Below are positions 20,195-30,204 of a stretch of DNA of 64,000 bases, piece after piece. The DNA lies in the NCBI RefSeq assembly GCF_040954835.1, contig NC_090709.1, positions 45,764,490 through 45,828,489 of the forward strand, read 5' to 3'. A program made the translations under genes and the position numbers. The notes below the pieces were generated by a model that ran no database searches, was not told the origin of the DNA, and worked only from the letters and a program-made list of their open reading frames with translations. Source of the stretch: Lepisosteus oculatus (taxonomy: Eukaryota; Chordata; Actinopteri; Semionotiformes; Lepisosteidae). Numbering within the stretch: the stretch's first letter is position 1; every line of letters starts with the position of its first letter.

Positions 20195-20376
20195 GTCAGT
20201 GCCCCTTCAGTCAGACCCTGTGTTCGGGGAGACACACAGGGAAGTCGCACACTGTGACAAAAGGCTCCAGAGACATCGCCGAACCACAGAATAGCTCCAG
20301 AGCATTTGTGCACCTTTTGGAATTCTTCACGTATAGTGAAAGGTGAAAATAAAACCAAGAATGGGTGACGCGTCTT

Positions 20377-20535
20377 TACACAGAGGCGGGTGGGGAACAA
20401 GCTGCCCAGCCTTGTTGTTGATGCCGATACCCTGGCTTCTCTCCAGATACAGGTGGATTAAATCATGGGTCCAATTAATCACTAACTACCAGACAGGTTT
20501 GAAAAACCAAATGGCGTTCTCTCGTTTTTAACCTT
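20377..20535 (+). repeat. Dispersed repeat (single copy of the 9372 family)
   Basis: Has CAGAGGCGGGTGGGGAACAAG, CTGCCCAGCC, GATACCCTGGCTTCTCTCCAG and an end like ATGGCGTTCTCTCGTTTTTAA, the usual order of a common fish repeat. It shows what the tandem block in intron 1 was made from. Confidence 0.7.
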
Positions 20536-20743
20536 TCTTCAATTCTTAGAAAACCTGCACGCAGAAAAAAAATAATTTGCATTTTTTTACTACTTCCAAC
20601 GGTCAGGTCTGTGGGTATTTAAATCTGACTAGAATGTGTATTGTTCAAAATCTCTTGTTCACTATCAGTGTTGTTGTTTTTAGTGTCATTCTCATTACTC
20701 CTGTGGGTTTTATACTGTGGTAAAGAGTTAAAAAAGTCCTCAC

Positions 20744-20806
20744 TTTGTGCTTCTCTCGGTTTGTTGACGGTGGCGTACTCCACATCACTGTTGGGTAGTG
20801 TGATGT
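20744..20806 (-). CDS. ITIM-like exon a of a - strand receptor gene
   Basis: A 63-nt exon on the reverse strand between TTCTCTACAG and AAA|GTGAGG, with both ends in phase 1. It encodes ITLPNSDVEYATVNKPREAQ. VEYATV fits the ITIM consensus (V/I/L/S-x-Y-x-x-V/L), which recruits SH2 phosphatases in inhibitory immune receptors. The frame also stays open past the donor for ~40 residues to a stop, so it could be the last exon instead. No transmembrane or Ig-domain exon was found nearby. Assignment to an Ig-superfamily receptor is inference. Confidence 0.55.
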
Positions 20807-20869
20807 CTGTAGAGAACAGGATACGGGTCAATACTTATGTTAACTTATACTATACAGGATAAGACTTAC

Positions 20870-21780
20870 ATTAACACCATACTGAACAACAGGGCTCACT
20901 GTTCACACGCGTATTGACACTGTTCAGACGACAGGACTCACTGTTCACGCTTGTATTCACGCTGTGCACAACAGCAGGACTCACTATTATTACAAATGTT
21001 CACACTTGTGTTTAAACTGGACAGAGCAGCAAGAAGTTATCATGATGTTTTATTTCTGCTAGTTTAATAGATAGAAGTAAAAGATCCTCACTTTGTGCGG
21101 CTCGGGGTTTGTTGACTGTGGAGTATTCAACAGCAGTATCTGTCTGTGTTAATTCTGCAAAGAATAAAACACGTGTTCTCACCTGTAACACTGTGCAGAG
21201 CAAGAGGGAATTCAATGAGTTAACACTGTACAGAACCGGACTCACTGTTCACACTCGTATTGACACTGTACAGAACCGGACTCACTGTTCACACTCGTAT
21301 TGACACTGTACTGAACAACAGGACTCACTGTTCACACTCATATTGACACTGTACTGAACAACAGGACTCGCTGTTCACACTCGTATTGACACTATACTGA
21401 ACAACAGGACTCACCGTTCACACTTCTATTAATACTTTTTTGATCAACAGGACTCAGTGTTCACACTCATGTCGACACTTATCACACTCGTATTGACACT
21501 GTACTGACCAACAGGACTCATTGTTCACACTCGTATTGACACTATACTGAACAACAGGACTCACTGTTCACACTTATATTGATACTTTTTTGATCAACGG
21601 GACTCACTGTTCACACTCGTGTCGACACTGTTCACACTCGTATTGACACTGTACTGACCAACAGGACTCACTGTTCACACTCGTATTGACACTGTACTGA
21701 ACAACAGGACTCGTGTTGACACCGTTCACACTCGAATCGACGCTGCTCACACTCATGTCGACACTTGACACTCATATCCA
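20870..21780. repeat. 43-bp minisatellite
   Basis: About 20 units near 43 bp: CACTGTACTGAACAACAGG, ACTCACTGTTCACACTCGTA, TTGA. It begins between the two ITIM-like exons, is interrupted by exon b and its flanks (about 21010-21180), and is longest upstream of exon b on the - strand. Confidence 0.88.
21092..21154 (-). CDS. ITIM-like exon b (duplicate of exon a)
   Basis: 63 nt on the reverse strand between ATTCTTTGCAG and AAA|GTGAGG, phase 1 at both ends, exactly the length and phase of exon a. It encodes LTQTDTAVEYSTVNKPRAAQ. The two exons share VEYxTVNKPRxAQ, so they arose by exon duplication. Splicing both in would keep the frame and give a tail with two tyrosine motifs. Confidence 0.55.
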
Positions 21781-21889
21781 GTAAGCCTTTGCTACCATTA
21801 TCAAACACAGAAATCGTTATAATTTAATTTTAAAAACATGGCTAAGCATGGGTTTAAAGTATATTCAACAGTGCAGGTGCATTCAAAGA

Positions 21890-22090
21890 AATAGAGTTTC
21901 CCAAGCCCTCGGAAAGAATTACCATTTCCAAAGATGTCTAGTCTCAAGCATTAACATCCAAAGTACCTGTCTTAGCTGGGGCAGGAAGTTTGCCAAGCCA
22001 CCTGAAAGAATTACCATTTCAAAAGATGTCTGTTGTAAGCCAGGTTCAATCATTACCATCCAAAGTATCGGTCTTCCCTTGGGGCAAGAG
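21890..22090. repeat. ~115-bp unit, two tandem copies
   Basis: Shared blocks GAAAGAATTACCATTTC, AAAGATGTCT, CATTA.CATCCAAAGTA in the same order twice. No coding signal. 22100-22950 shows nothing recognisable. Confidence 0.65.
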
Positions 22091-22951
22091 GGTTTCCTGT
22101 GTGTCTAGGATGTGTACTTCCCTTAAATAAAGGATGAATATGGGTACCATAGGTATTAAATCTCTCAAAGCTCAGAGTTAAACTAAAAAACCCTTGGTGA
22201 GTGTGTTATAACATGGATGGGTATTTATAGTCCAGTGCCTCCTATTTTACTAGAGATTCTGCTTGGGATTCAGAACTCGGGATCAAAATACTCCTAGGTA
22301 CAGAGTAATTTTCACACCTTCCTGCTACCATGATCAGAGCAGTATTAGATTAAATTTGTCATTTATTGAAAGCCCAGTTTTTAACAATCATTTTCATTTG
22401 AACTTACTTTTTTCAAAAAAGGATCTGAGGTTCACTTCTTGAATTAAATCTTTTGACAAGAGGTAAGACTTCTATTTTACATTTAAACCCATGTTTAGCT
22501 GTGTTTTTTAGATTTAACTGAACCAATTTCTGTGTGTAATAATGTCCTTGAATTCTGACAACATCACACTAAATTACATGATATAAAACAGCTAATGTTT
22601 CTAGAGATAAAGTTTCTGGGATGCTTCTAATTACTTTGCATTACCAGGGACAGTTTAATTAACCTTGTACAGTACTGAAAGACCAAAATGCTTTTTTTAA
22701 AAGTTATTCAACATTTTATAGAACTTTGTCTACTATGGCAACATGATGAGCTTGGCCACTTATCTTAGGATAAAGATAGGATAAAGGTTTATCTTTTGCA
22801 CCTACCTGCCCCCCAGGGAAGGCCAATGCTTTCTACGTTGATGGTTCCCTACAGTAGACTGTACCTTATCTTCAAAGGTAATGTATATTGACCCAAATCA
22901 GTTTTGGAATCCAATCTACTGACGAGATGGAGCACATCCTTTTTTCAGGAT

Positions 22952-23660
22952 TTTAGCATCATATGTTTAGTATATTTAGTCCCTAATGCTGAAAGAAATG
23001 ATCATAGAACATTTGGACACTTTGTGGGCATGAAATACAAAGAAAATCATGTTCTATGGTACAAGATAAATACAAAATTTAAGCTTTTATTTTAATTAGA
23101 TTTGTTGTTAAAGCATAAGCAATGATTTATTACATTAATATATGTGAAAATAACATTTTAGCATCATACGTTTAGTATATTTAGTCCCTAATGCTGAAAG
23201 AAATGATCATTTGTTTAACACGCACGGGTCTGTCTCAAAGGATGCAGTGCTCCTGAAGGCTCTCAAACCCTGCATTTCAGATGCCTAGCTGTATCCCTCA
23301 GAATGACTTATAACCTTACCTGTGGTGTCTTCAGTCCCTATTGCTCAATGCATGGTGTACGTACTACATACATGTGTCTTGAGAATGAGGAATGGGCCCC
23401 TGAGACAGTCATTTGCCTGTTTCACAAATGATCGTATTTTACTAGAGATTCTGTTTGGGATTCAGATGTGCATTCGGATTTATTGGTACATGCCCAGGGC
23501 AGTAAGCAGTCTGAGGATTTATTTCCAGACAGCATAGAGCAGTGAAGCAGTGAAGTAGTGCATAAAGCATAAGCAATCATTTATTACATTAATATATGTG
23601 AAAATAACATTTTAGCATCATTTTAGCATCATACGTTTAGTATATTTAGTCCCTAATGCC
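22952..23660. repeat. Three copies of an AT-rich motif
   Basis: TTTAGCATCATACGTTTAG, TATATTTAGTCCCTAATGC recurs at 22952, 23157 and 23620. The last two are preceded by the same ~40 bp (TTTATTACATTAATATATG...). The third copy runs into the end of the zinc-finger exon. Confidence 0.75.
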
Positions 23661-24103
23661 AAGGACTCCAGCAGTCTTACAACCACTGCCCTGTTTGCCT
23701 CGCCAGACACAATCTCTATTCTGTTGTAATCCACGATGTTCTTCAGGTGATTTATCATGTCCTTCCTCGCCTGTTGAGAGGCCATCCTGATCTCTTCTGC
23801 CGTGGCGTGCTTCATACACGCCCTCTTCAAGTGAGCAGGAAGCTGATCAAAAGTATTCAGGCACATCTTGCACACCAGGGGAATCCTCGTGGGTTTCCTT
23901 TGAAAATAAATAATACCATCTGTGTATAGAAACAAGCTAAGACTGATTTCTTAAATTATCCTTAATTTTCTCTCTCATAGTTTGAGCATAATGATTTTAT
24001 TGTATTTATATAAGAATTGCTCATTGCTCCAAAATAAATAATGGTTTCATAAAAAAGTGAACACTTACTTGGTCTCAGTCACAGACTTTCCAATAGAAGC
24101 CAT
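23618..24103 (-). CDS. C2HC zinc-finger protein, first two coding exons
   Basis: Exon 1 is 24103-24069, from ATG to a donor ACCAA|GTAAGT (phase 2), preceded by an acceptor-like GACCTGCAG. Exon 2 starts at 23897 after TTTTCAAAG and continues in frame: MASIGKSVTETK then KPTRIPLVCKMCLNTF. Residues C21, C24, H34 and C39 form CX2CX9HX4C, likely zinc-binding. The rest is helical and basic/acidic mixed (AEEIRMASQQARKDMINHL). After LLESL the frame enters the AT-rich repeat and stops about 14 residues later, so the true 3' end is lost or lies on another exon. Function unknown; one of the fish multicopy zinc-finger families is possible. Confidence 0.6.
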
Positions 24104-24887
24104 TGTGGAGTTCAGCAACTGCAGGTCCTAGAAGTGGGGAAGGAATTTTAAAAGAGAAATTGAATTACAAAACAGAAGGAATGGCTGAGGGATCACTGAA
24201 ATATATATATATACAAATTCCAAAGACTGAGTCGATATCTCCTTTAGGTGAGGACAGACTGGATCAAACAAAAACAACATTTGAAGTGAATTGCAAATGT
24301 ATTGAGTTGTGATGCAACTGTAACTTGAACCTAACATGACTGGGGCGTGCATTTTTGAAATTGCATTTTCACAGCTGAAATACAAAATGAAGCTGATCGC
24401 AGTCCAAACTCAAGGTATTGTTGTAAAACTAAATATTCAACATGTTTCTACCTGTCCCTTTTCAGCTCACTCAGAAGTCCACAGCCTGCAGCCTGGTGCC
24501 TCTCTGTCTCTCCCCCTCCACTGGAGTGATCCAGCTCAGCTCTCTGAGGTTTGGTAGATACATCTTCTTCATGAGTAATGTAGGATCAACTTCTTCAGGC
24601 TGGAGGAAGGGCTTGCATTTCGGCAGTAGTAACTGACTGAGTAGTGACTTCTAGGACCTGGTCTTATCAGGTTGCTTTGCCACGTTTGTCAGTTCTGCTG
24701 AAAAGACCTGTCTCTAGGAAATTTAGGAAGCAGAAGAATGACTATCTGAAAGGTGACACGATCTGCTGGCTGTTTGATGTGATGTGATGTGATGAATGAC
24801 ACAGGAAATTCGAATTCTTGCAATAAGACAAAACAAGATCCAAAAACACTGGCAGGAGTGCAAAATGTGAGAAGATAAAAAGACACC

Positions 24888-24960
24888 TGTTTCTGCCCAA
24901 TTTCAAACAGGGGATCTTGCGCATGTGTGATGAACATGATAATCACAATATTACAGAAAT
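24888..24960 (-). pseudogene. tRNA-Val(CAC) pseudogene
   Basis: Aligns over the full 73 nt with tRNA-Val on the reverse strand (loop ATCACAC, T arm TGTTTGAAATT) but has many substitutions in the D and T arms, including the A and B boxes. Confidence 0.75.
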
Positions 24961-25250
24961 GACAGCAGCATTGAACATGACGAGACGTAAAAGATTGTTA
25001 ATTCCCTTCAAATACTCAGTGTGTTTATTCTGCTGTATTAATTTACTGTGCTCATCCGGCAGTAACAAACCTGTTATCTACACATTGCTCCCAGAGCTGG
25101 ATAGGTGACTCCACATTCTACAGCTCTCTAGCAAAAGAGGAAGTCAGACTACAGAAATGGAGTAAATCTCCTCTTCAGAATGTGGAAATATATTCCTGAG
25201 AGAAGTCCTTTCTCGAAGTTCAACACTCTCTGCAAGTCACCCATTCCCAC

Positions 25251-25322
25251 CTTGCGCAGTGTAGTGGTTATCGCATTCTCTTAACACACCAAAGGGTTTC
25301 AGTTTCAAAGCGGGCGAAAACA
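25251..25322 (+). pseudogene. tRNA-Val(AAC) pseudogene
   Basis: The A-box region AGTGTAGTGGTTATC is intact and the AAC anticodon is present, but the anticodon stem, T arm (AGTTTCAAAGC) and acceptor are broken. The stretch 25323-26089 after it has no gene I can support. Confidence 0.75.
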
Positions 25323-26262
25323 AGTGATCACTTTTTGCACATTTGTCACTGCTGAGGTTGCTTTATGGGTCTATTTTCTATACTGTGCTGATCAATTGGA
25401 AATCAAATGGCAAAAAAGACCCGTTCCCACACCTAAGGTCAAATATTAGGAATCAAAACTGCTCGAGTGTATGGAAGCACACAGCTTTATTAAGATTTCC
25501 AAGTGCAAGATCTTTTTATTCCTAAAAGACCCTATTTATGTTGTATGAGAAATATTAATATTAATACAGAATCTTTTTTCACCAAATAAATGGGCTTCCT
25601 GACTTCAGAAAGCCTTCTAGACAAATACTAAAAGAGCAAAAATTCCATTTGGTAAATGAAATGAAAACACATACCCTACCAAACCTTGAGTACAGGCCAT
25701 TCAGGGTGATAATACAAAACCATTTATAATTCAACAAATAAAACCTGTCAACTGCTAATCACCACTTATCATAAAAAAAATAAGTAGCAATACACAGTAT
25801 GGGACTCTTGGGTGCAAGTTAAATCCATGCAAGAAGGGGGTGTAGTGTTATATTTCCAAATCAGATATGCAAATGAGAGATCTGGCCCAGCCAATCTCAA
25901 AGCTCCCTTGGTCTGGAATGGAGCTGCTCCCCTCTTCTAGTTATTCACACTGGAGTTAGGTTACATATTAGCACATTTCATCTAACAGTTGCTGCAGAAA
26001 CAAAAACGTAAACAAATGACCTGGACTGTGACCACACCTATTAGAATGTAGTTCAACAGATAACTTGTAAACCTTGTCATAAGATTTTTTTGTTCTACAA
26101 AATATACTTTATTCCACAAAAAAAAAAACATCTCAAAAGGAACATCTCACACATATTAACACTCCATGTAATAAAAAACAACGGCGGAACGGAGATTGAT
26201 TGTCCGTTATCAATCTTTGCAAGTGGGGGCGGATTTGCGCAATTAAGAGAGTCCCTCCAAAC

Positions 26263-27243
26263 CTACCACTCGCTATCGTCCTTTAATCCCTGTATATCCC
26301 AAAGTCCTTTCCAGCGCTCCCTCGCCGTGGGGAAACCCCATTTGGCGACGTGGTGCTTCGTCCTCCTCCTGAGGTCCGCCAGGATCCTCTCCTCCAGCTC
26401 CCTCGCCCCCCACTTTATGTTGTGCCGGATGAGAGTGTTCCTCGCCTTCCACAGTCCTTGTTTTGTGAGGGACAGCAGCAGCCCCCGCAGGTCCTGTGTC
26501 CCCTTGTCCAGTCCAGTGGGTGCCAGCCCCCAGCAGAATGTACTGGTAACTGAGCACCGCATCCGTTCCCAGGAGTTGCATAATGTTGTCCATTCTGCCC
26601 CACAACGCCTTGGCGAAGGGGCAGCTCCAGAACACGTGCTCCTGAGTCTCCTCGACGAAACACTTGTCCCGGGGGCAATGCGGGTTCCTGGTAAGCGAGT
26701 GTCTGTAGAGGACCTCTCTGGTAGCCAGTCACTTGTGTACAGCCATCCAGTTGAGGTCCTTCAGTTGGTTGTCCAGTTCTTTCGGCTGCGTTCTTTCCCA
26801 GACTTGTCTGGGAACTCTTAGCCTTTTGTGGCGACCAGATGCCCCCTCACCTCTTTGTACAGAGCTCTGTGGTTGCTGCAGGGCTCTGGCTGTCTCGTGG
26901 CCTCGTACCTCCTGCTCCACTTGACAGCATGGGTGTAGAACTCCGGTCGCATCTCTGCCTTGGGCCCAGTGTTTGACCACTGGACCAAGTGCCTCATGGG
27001 GACGGAGAGCCACAGCCTGACAAAGTACTGGTACTTGTGGCTGATGGGCTCCCGCAGCGCCCAACAGAGGTTGCAGTAGAAGATGCAGTCGAGTTTCAGG
27101 GGGAAATGTGGGACATCTGGACCCCCTTCCTCGACCAGCTGACACATCCGGTTTCTCGTGATGTACTCGTACTTGCCGCCCAAGACGAAGCCGAAGATCA
27201 TCCCTTGCAGCGCTCGTCTGAGTCTAGCCGGCAGTGGGTACAC
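26263..27243 (-). pseudogene. LINE ORF2 C-terminal region
   Basis: Reads FVRLWLSVPMRHLVQWSNTG and KAEMRPEFYTHAVKWSRRY, then in other frames ACPLAKALWGRM-like sequence, as in the post-RT region of Tx1-clade ORF2 with its C-terminal Cys/His knuckle. Frames change at least twice. It follows the endonuclease directly, with no RT domain between. Confidence 0.6.
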
Positions 27244-27255
27244 AACTTCCAGCTC

Positions 27256-28015
27256 GCATAGTCTTTACGGAACAGTGCCTTGAAGTCGTCTTCCTCCAGT
27301 ATCTCCCGGTTCAGTTTCCAGTACCCACGACCGAATGCCGGCAGGTTGGTGTTAGCCACCACCGTCAAGCGCTCATGGTCGGAATACCACTCCGGGGACA
27401 CCGTCGCTGATTCCAGGGAGCAGGTCGTGTGCAGAAAGATGTAGTCCAGGCGGCTGCACACTCCCCGGGAGTTTTTCCATGTCGTTCCGGTGTCGTTAGG
27501 GAGGCACCGTCTGAAACCGTCTACCGGGGAGAACTGCTTGAGTAGCGACTCCAGCTCTGCCGAACTAGCGTCGCTCCCCTTCTCCCGGTCGTTGTCCGGG
27601 AGACCTGTCTGTTGGTGGTGCAGCAGCTGGTCAGGTCAGCAAACACTTCCTTCCGGATAGAGGGTTCCGTCGGAGCATAGACGTTAATTGCTCTCAACTT
27701 CTGCCCCCTCCAGTCGATGTCTGCGACCAGGATCCGGCCCTGCACCACCGAGAAGGAGGAAACCAGCGTCATTTCTGGGTTTCCGAGGAGGATTCCCACT
27801 CCAGAAGAGTGGACACCTCCTACGCTCCAGCATGATTCTCCCTTCGTCCATTCCCTGGTGAATGTCAGCTTGTCGCTTTCATCCTTCAGGTGGACCTCCT
27901 GTAAGAAACAAACTGAGAAAGACTTTGAAGCCAGATCATGAAAGACTCCCCGTCTTTTCACCGGGTCTCTTAGCCCTCTCACGTTAGATGTTAGAAAGGT
28001 AAGTTTCACAGTCAT
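27256..28015 (-). pseudogene. LINE endonuclease (APE-type)
   Basis: Starts MTVKLTFLTSNVRGLRDPVK, the usual start of an APE-like endonuclease, with FLQEVHL (catalytic Glu region), NVYAPTEP and, after a frame change near 27520, RLDYIFL and SDHERLTV (catalytic SDH). The target-nicking domain of ORF2 was thus once complete. Confidence 0.7.
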
Positions 28016-28097
28016 GATTAAACAAGTGAAAGCTGAACCTCCTCTCTTTGTGCTTACAGTGGAAAACTTGGGACTCTACATCTGGGCACTGTTTAGC

Positions 28098-29638
28098 CTA
28101 GATGTAACTCCTCTCGTTCGGGTCCTGGGGGGAATATGCTGGGCTCCCTCCAGGCCTCGCTGGGGACTGAAAGGTAAACATGCTGGACAGGTCCAGCCCT
28201 ACCATCAGTCCCGGCTCCAGGGCGGCTTCAAAGTAATCCTCGTCTTCCTCAAGGATACTCTCCGCCACCGCTTCGGGAAGGCTTTTTTCTTCCCTTTCTC
28301 CAGGAGTTTCCGGGACCTCCAGTTGCTCCTGGGCCTTGGGGGAGGGGGGCTCCACTTCCTGGGATGCCTCTTCCTGTTGTTCCTGGGGATTGGGGGAGGG
28401 GGTTCCGACTTATTGGGCTGCCTCTTCCTGTTGTCCTGGGCCTCGGGGGAGGGGGTTACCTCTTCCTGGGCTGCCTCTTCCTGTTGTCCGTGGGACTCGG
28501 GGGAGGGGGGTTCTGTTTCCTGGGCTGTCACTTCCTGTCGTCTTTGGGCCTCGGGGGGGAGGGTTTCCATTTCCTGGGCTGCCTCCTCCGGTTGTTCCTG
28601 GGCCTCGGGGGAAGAAAGTTCCGTTTCCTCTAGGACGAGGAAACGGTTCTCGCTTACCACTCTTTTCTTTTGTCCTTCCGAAGGTGGATCCGCCCTGCAT
28701 CTCTTCTCCCCTTCTCTTTCCCTTCTTGCTGGGAGTTATTAGGGCCCTTCCTCCGGTCAGCCATTTTGTCCGTCGTCCTGGCGGCCATCTTGTGACACTG
28801 GTGCGGCTGGGGGTGTGACCTCGGCAGTTTCAGTTCTCTGCGGGGGAGGTGCGGGTTTTTTGTTCTCACCTCTCTCCCTTTGTCTTGAGACCGGTTTCTG
28901 CCGGCCGGCTTCCACCACCTGGGCAAATGAAGGTTTGCTTACCTTGCATTGGTGAAGGAGGTGTCCCTCGGCGCTGCATCCGTCGCACTTTTTGGCTGCC
29001 CGGCAGGTTTTTGCCAGGTGCCCCTCTTTGTTACAGTTGTGACATCTGACAATGTCACACGTGTTCTCCTTGTGACAGGACTTTCTGCACTTCTTGCAGA
29101 AATCCGGCATCCTGGGGTAGTAAAGGTACCCCCTGTCGGCTCCGATGTTGAAGCGGGCCGGGGGGTGCTGGAAACCGTCGACGCCCTCTAGGTCCTCTTT
29201 CAGGAGGACTCGGTACTGGCGTTTGCCGTACCAGACGCCGCAACTGTCCCTGATCTCCGTCGGTTTGCCCACCAGAGTTACTTACCTCCATAGGTACGCT
29301 GTTACCAGTTCCATTGGTACGTAGGGGTTGTATGTGAGGACTGTGATGGTCCTCTGGTTTGTCTTCCTCATAGGCTCCGGCCTGAAATCAGAGAAACGGG
29401 GGTGCTTACCTTTTTCTCTGATCATTTTCGTTGCCTTTTCATATGAGGCGACCGTGGCCATGTAGGCCTCCATGTATCTCTCTGCCTTGTTGTCTTGCAG
29501 GCAGTAGAGATCTCCGGCCACCAACTGCAGGATCCCTCTCAGGAAGGTATTGAAATAGGATCTCGCAGTTGGCATCGTCTCTGTTTTCTTGGTCCAGTGG
29601 AACCGGATCAGTGTCTTCTTGTCTGCCATCTGGAAAGG
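28098..29638 (-). pseudogene. LINE ORF1 with CCHC knuckles
   Basis: Begins MADKKTLIRFHWTKKTE. After a frame change near 29280 it has CKKCRKSCHKENTC, CHNCNKEGHLAKTC and CDGCSAEGHLLHQC, three tandem zinc knuckles typical of Tx1-group ORF1 (RNA binding). The C-terminal third (28660-28205) is Pro/Glu-rich with ~30-residue repeats (SPEAQEQ-like). Confidence 0.7.
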
Positions 29639-29778
29639 AGAAAAAAGAAAAAAGGAGAGAAAGAGAGAGAGCAAGGTCCTGTGGAGAGGAGGGTTAAGCT
29701 GCTAAAGGAGCAGCGAGTGAGCCCTGGACTTTGTCCTTGTGGGCAAAGCCCAGCTAGGTGCAGGCGCAGGAGGAGAGA

Positions 29779-29985
29779 GAGGGAGGGAGCGGATAGTGCT
29801 TCCGTGTCTCGAGGAAGAAAGCAAGCACCGCGGGCAGGCCACGAGTACCTACTCCCAGCCAAGAGGCCAAGGAGGCAGAAAGAGAGAGAGAGGGAGCGGA
29901 TAGCGCTTCCGAGTCTCGAGGAAGAAAGCAAGCACCGCGGGCAGGCCAAGAGTACCTACTCCCAGCCAAGAGGCCAAGGAGGTGG
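29779..29985 (-). repeat. LINE 5' UTR repeat, two ~115-bp units
   Basis: The block GAGGGAGCGGATAG, CTCGAGGAAGAAAGCAAGC, ACCGCGGGCAGGCCA, CCCAGCCAAGAGGCCAAGG occurs twice. Tandem 5' UTR units often carry the internal promoter in LINEs; that role here is inferred. Confidence 0.75.
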
Positions 29986-30180
29986 AGCAAAGAGAAAGGG
30001 GGAGGGGAGAGGAGAGAGCAGAGAGAGAGAACGTTGCTGCCAGATCCCACCCAGCTCAGCTGCTGCTTGGCCTTAACCCCCTAGGCTCAACCTCGGGCGA
30101 TACCAGCTCAAGCACTCCTCAGGATCTTCGATCGCCTTCTAGAACTTTGGAAAGACAAGAACTGCGGGCATGCCACTTGA

Positions 30181-30204
30181 ACTTGATCTTAGCCAAAAGG
30201 CCGA
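30181..30204 (-). ncRNA. U2 snRNA fragment (nt 9-32)
   Basis: Reverse strand of these 24 bases equals nt 9-32 of vertebrate U2 snRNA, including GGCCTTTTGGCTAAGATCAA. Sequence on either side is not U2. It is a remnant of a target gene at the 5' end of the reverse-strand LINE and is not a functional snRNA. Confidence 0.8.

Larger units (their letters stand above)
26090..30180 (-). mobile_element. Tx1-clade LINE, Keno-like (U2-associated)
   Basis: A reverse-strand non-LTR retrotransposon of about 4.1 kb: 5' UTR with repeats (about 29640-30180), ORF1 (29638-28098), endonuclease (28015-27256) and a C-terminal region (about 27243-26263), ending near an A-rich/AATAAA stretch at 26090-26130. The 5' end touches a 24-nt U2 snRNA match at 30181-30204. 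Keno elements (Tx1 clade) are known to insert in U2 genes, so a Keno-type origin fits. The reverse-transcriptase core between endonuclease and C-terminus is missing and several frames are broken, so it is dead. Remaining U2 sequence is not seen at the 3' end. Confidence 0.7.

Noticed and set aside
21155-21185. A donor (TTACAG|GTGAGA) just before ITIM-like exon b
   Set aside because: It would leave an intron of about 28 nt, too short for vertebrate splicing.
28098-28740. Glycine-rich + strand frames opposite LINE ORF1
   Set aside because: They are antisense shadows of the Pro/Glu-rich repeats of ORF1.
30181-30204. A U2 snRNA gene
   Set aside because: Only 24 nt match. The Sm site and the remaining U2 sequence are absent.
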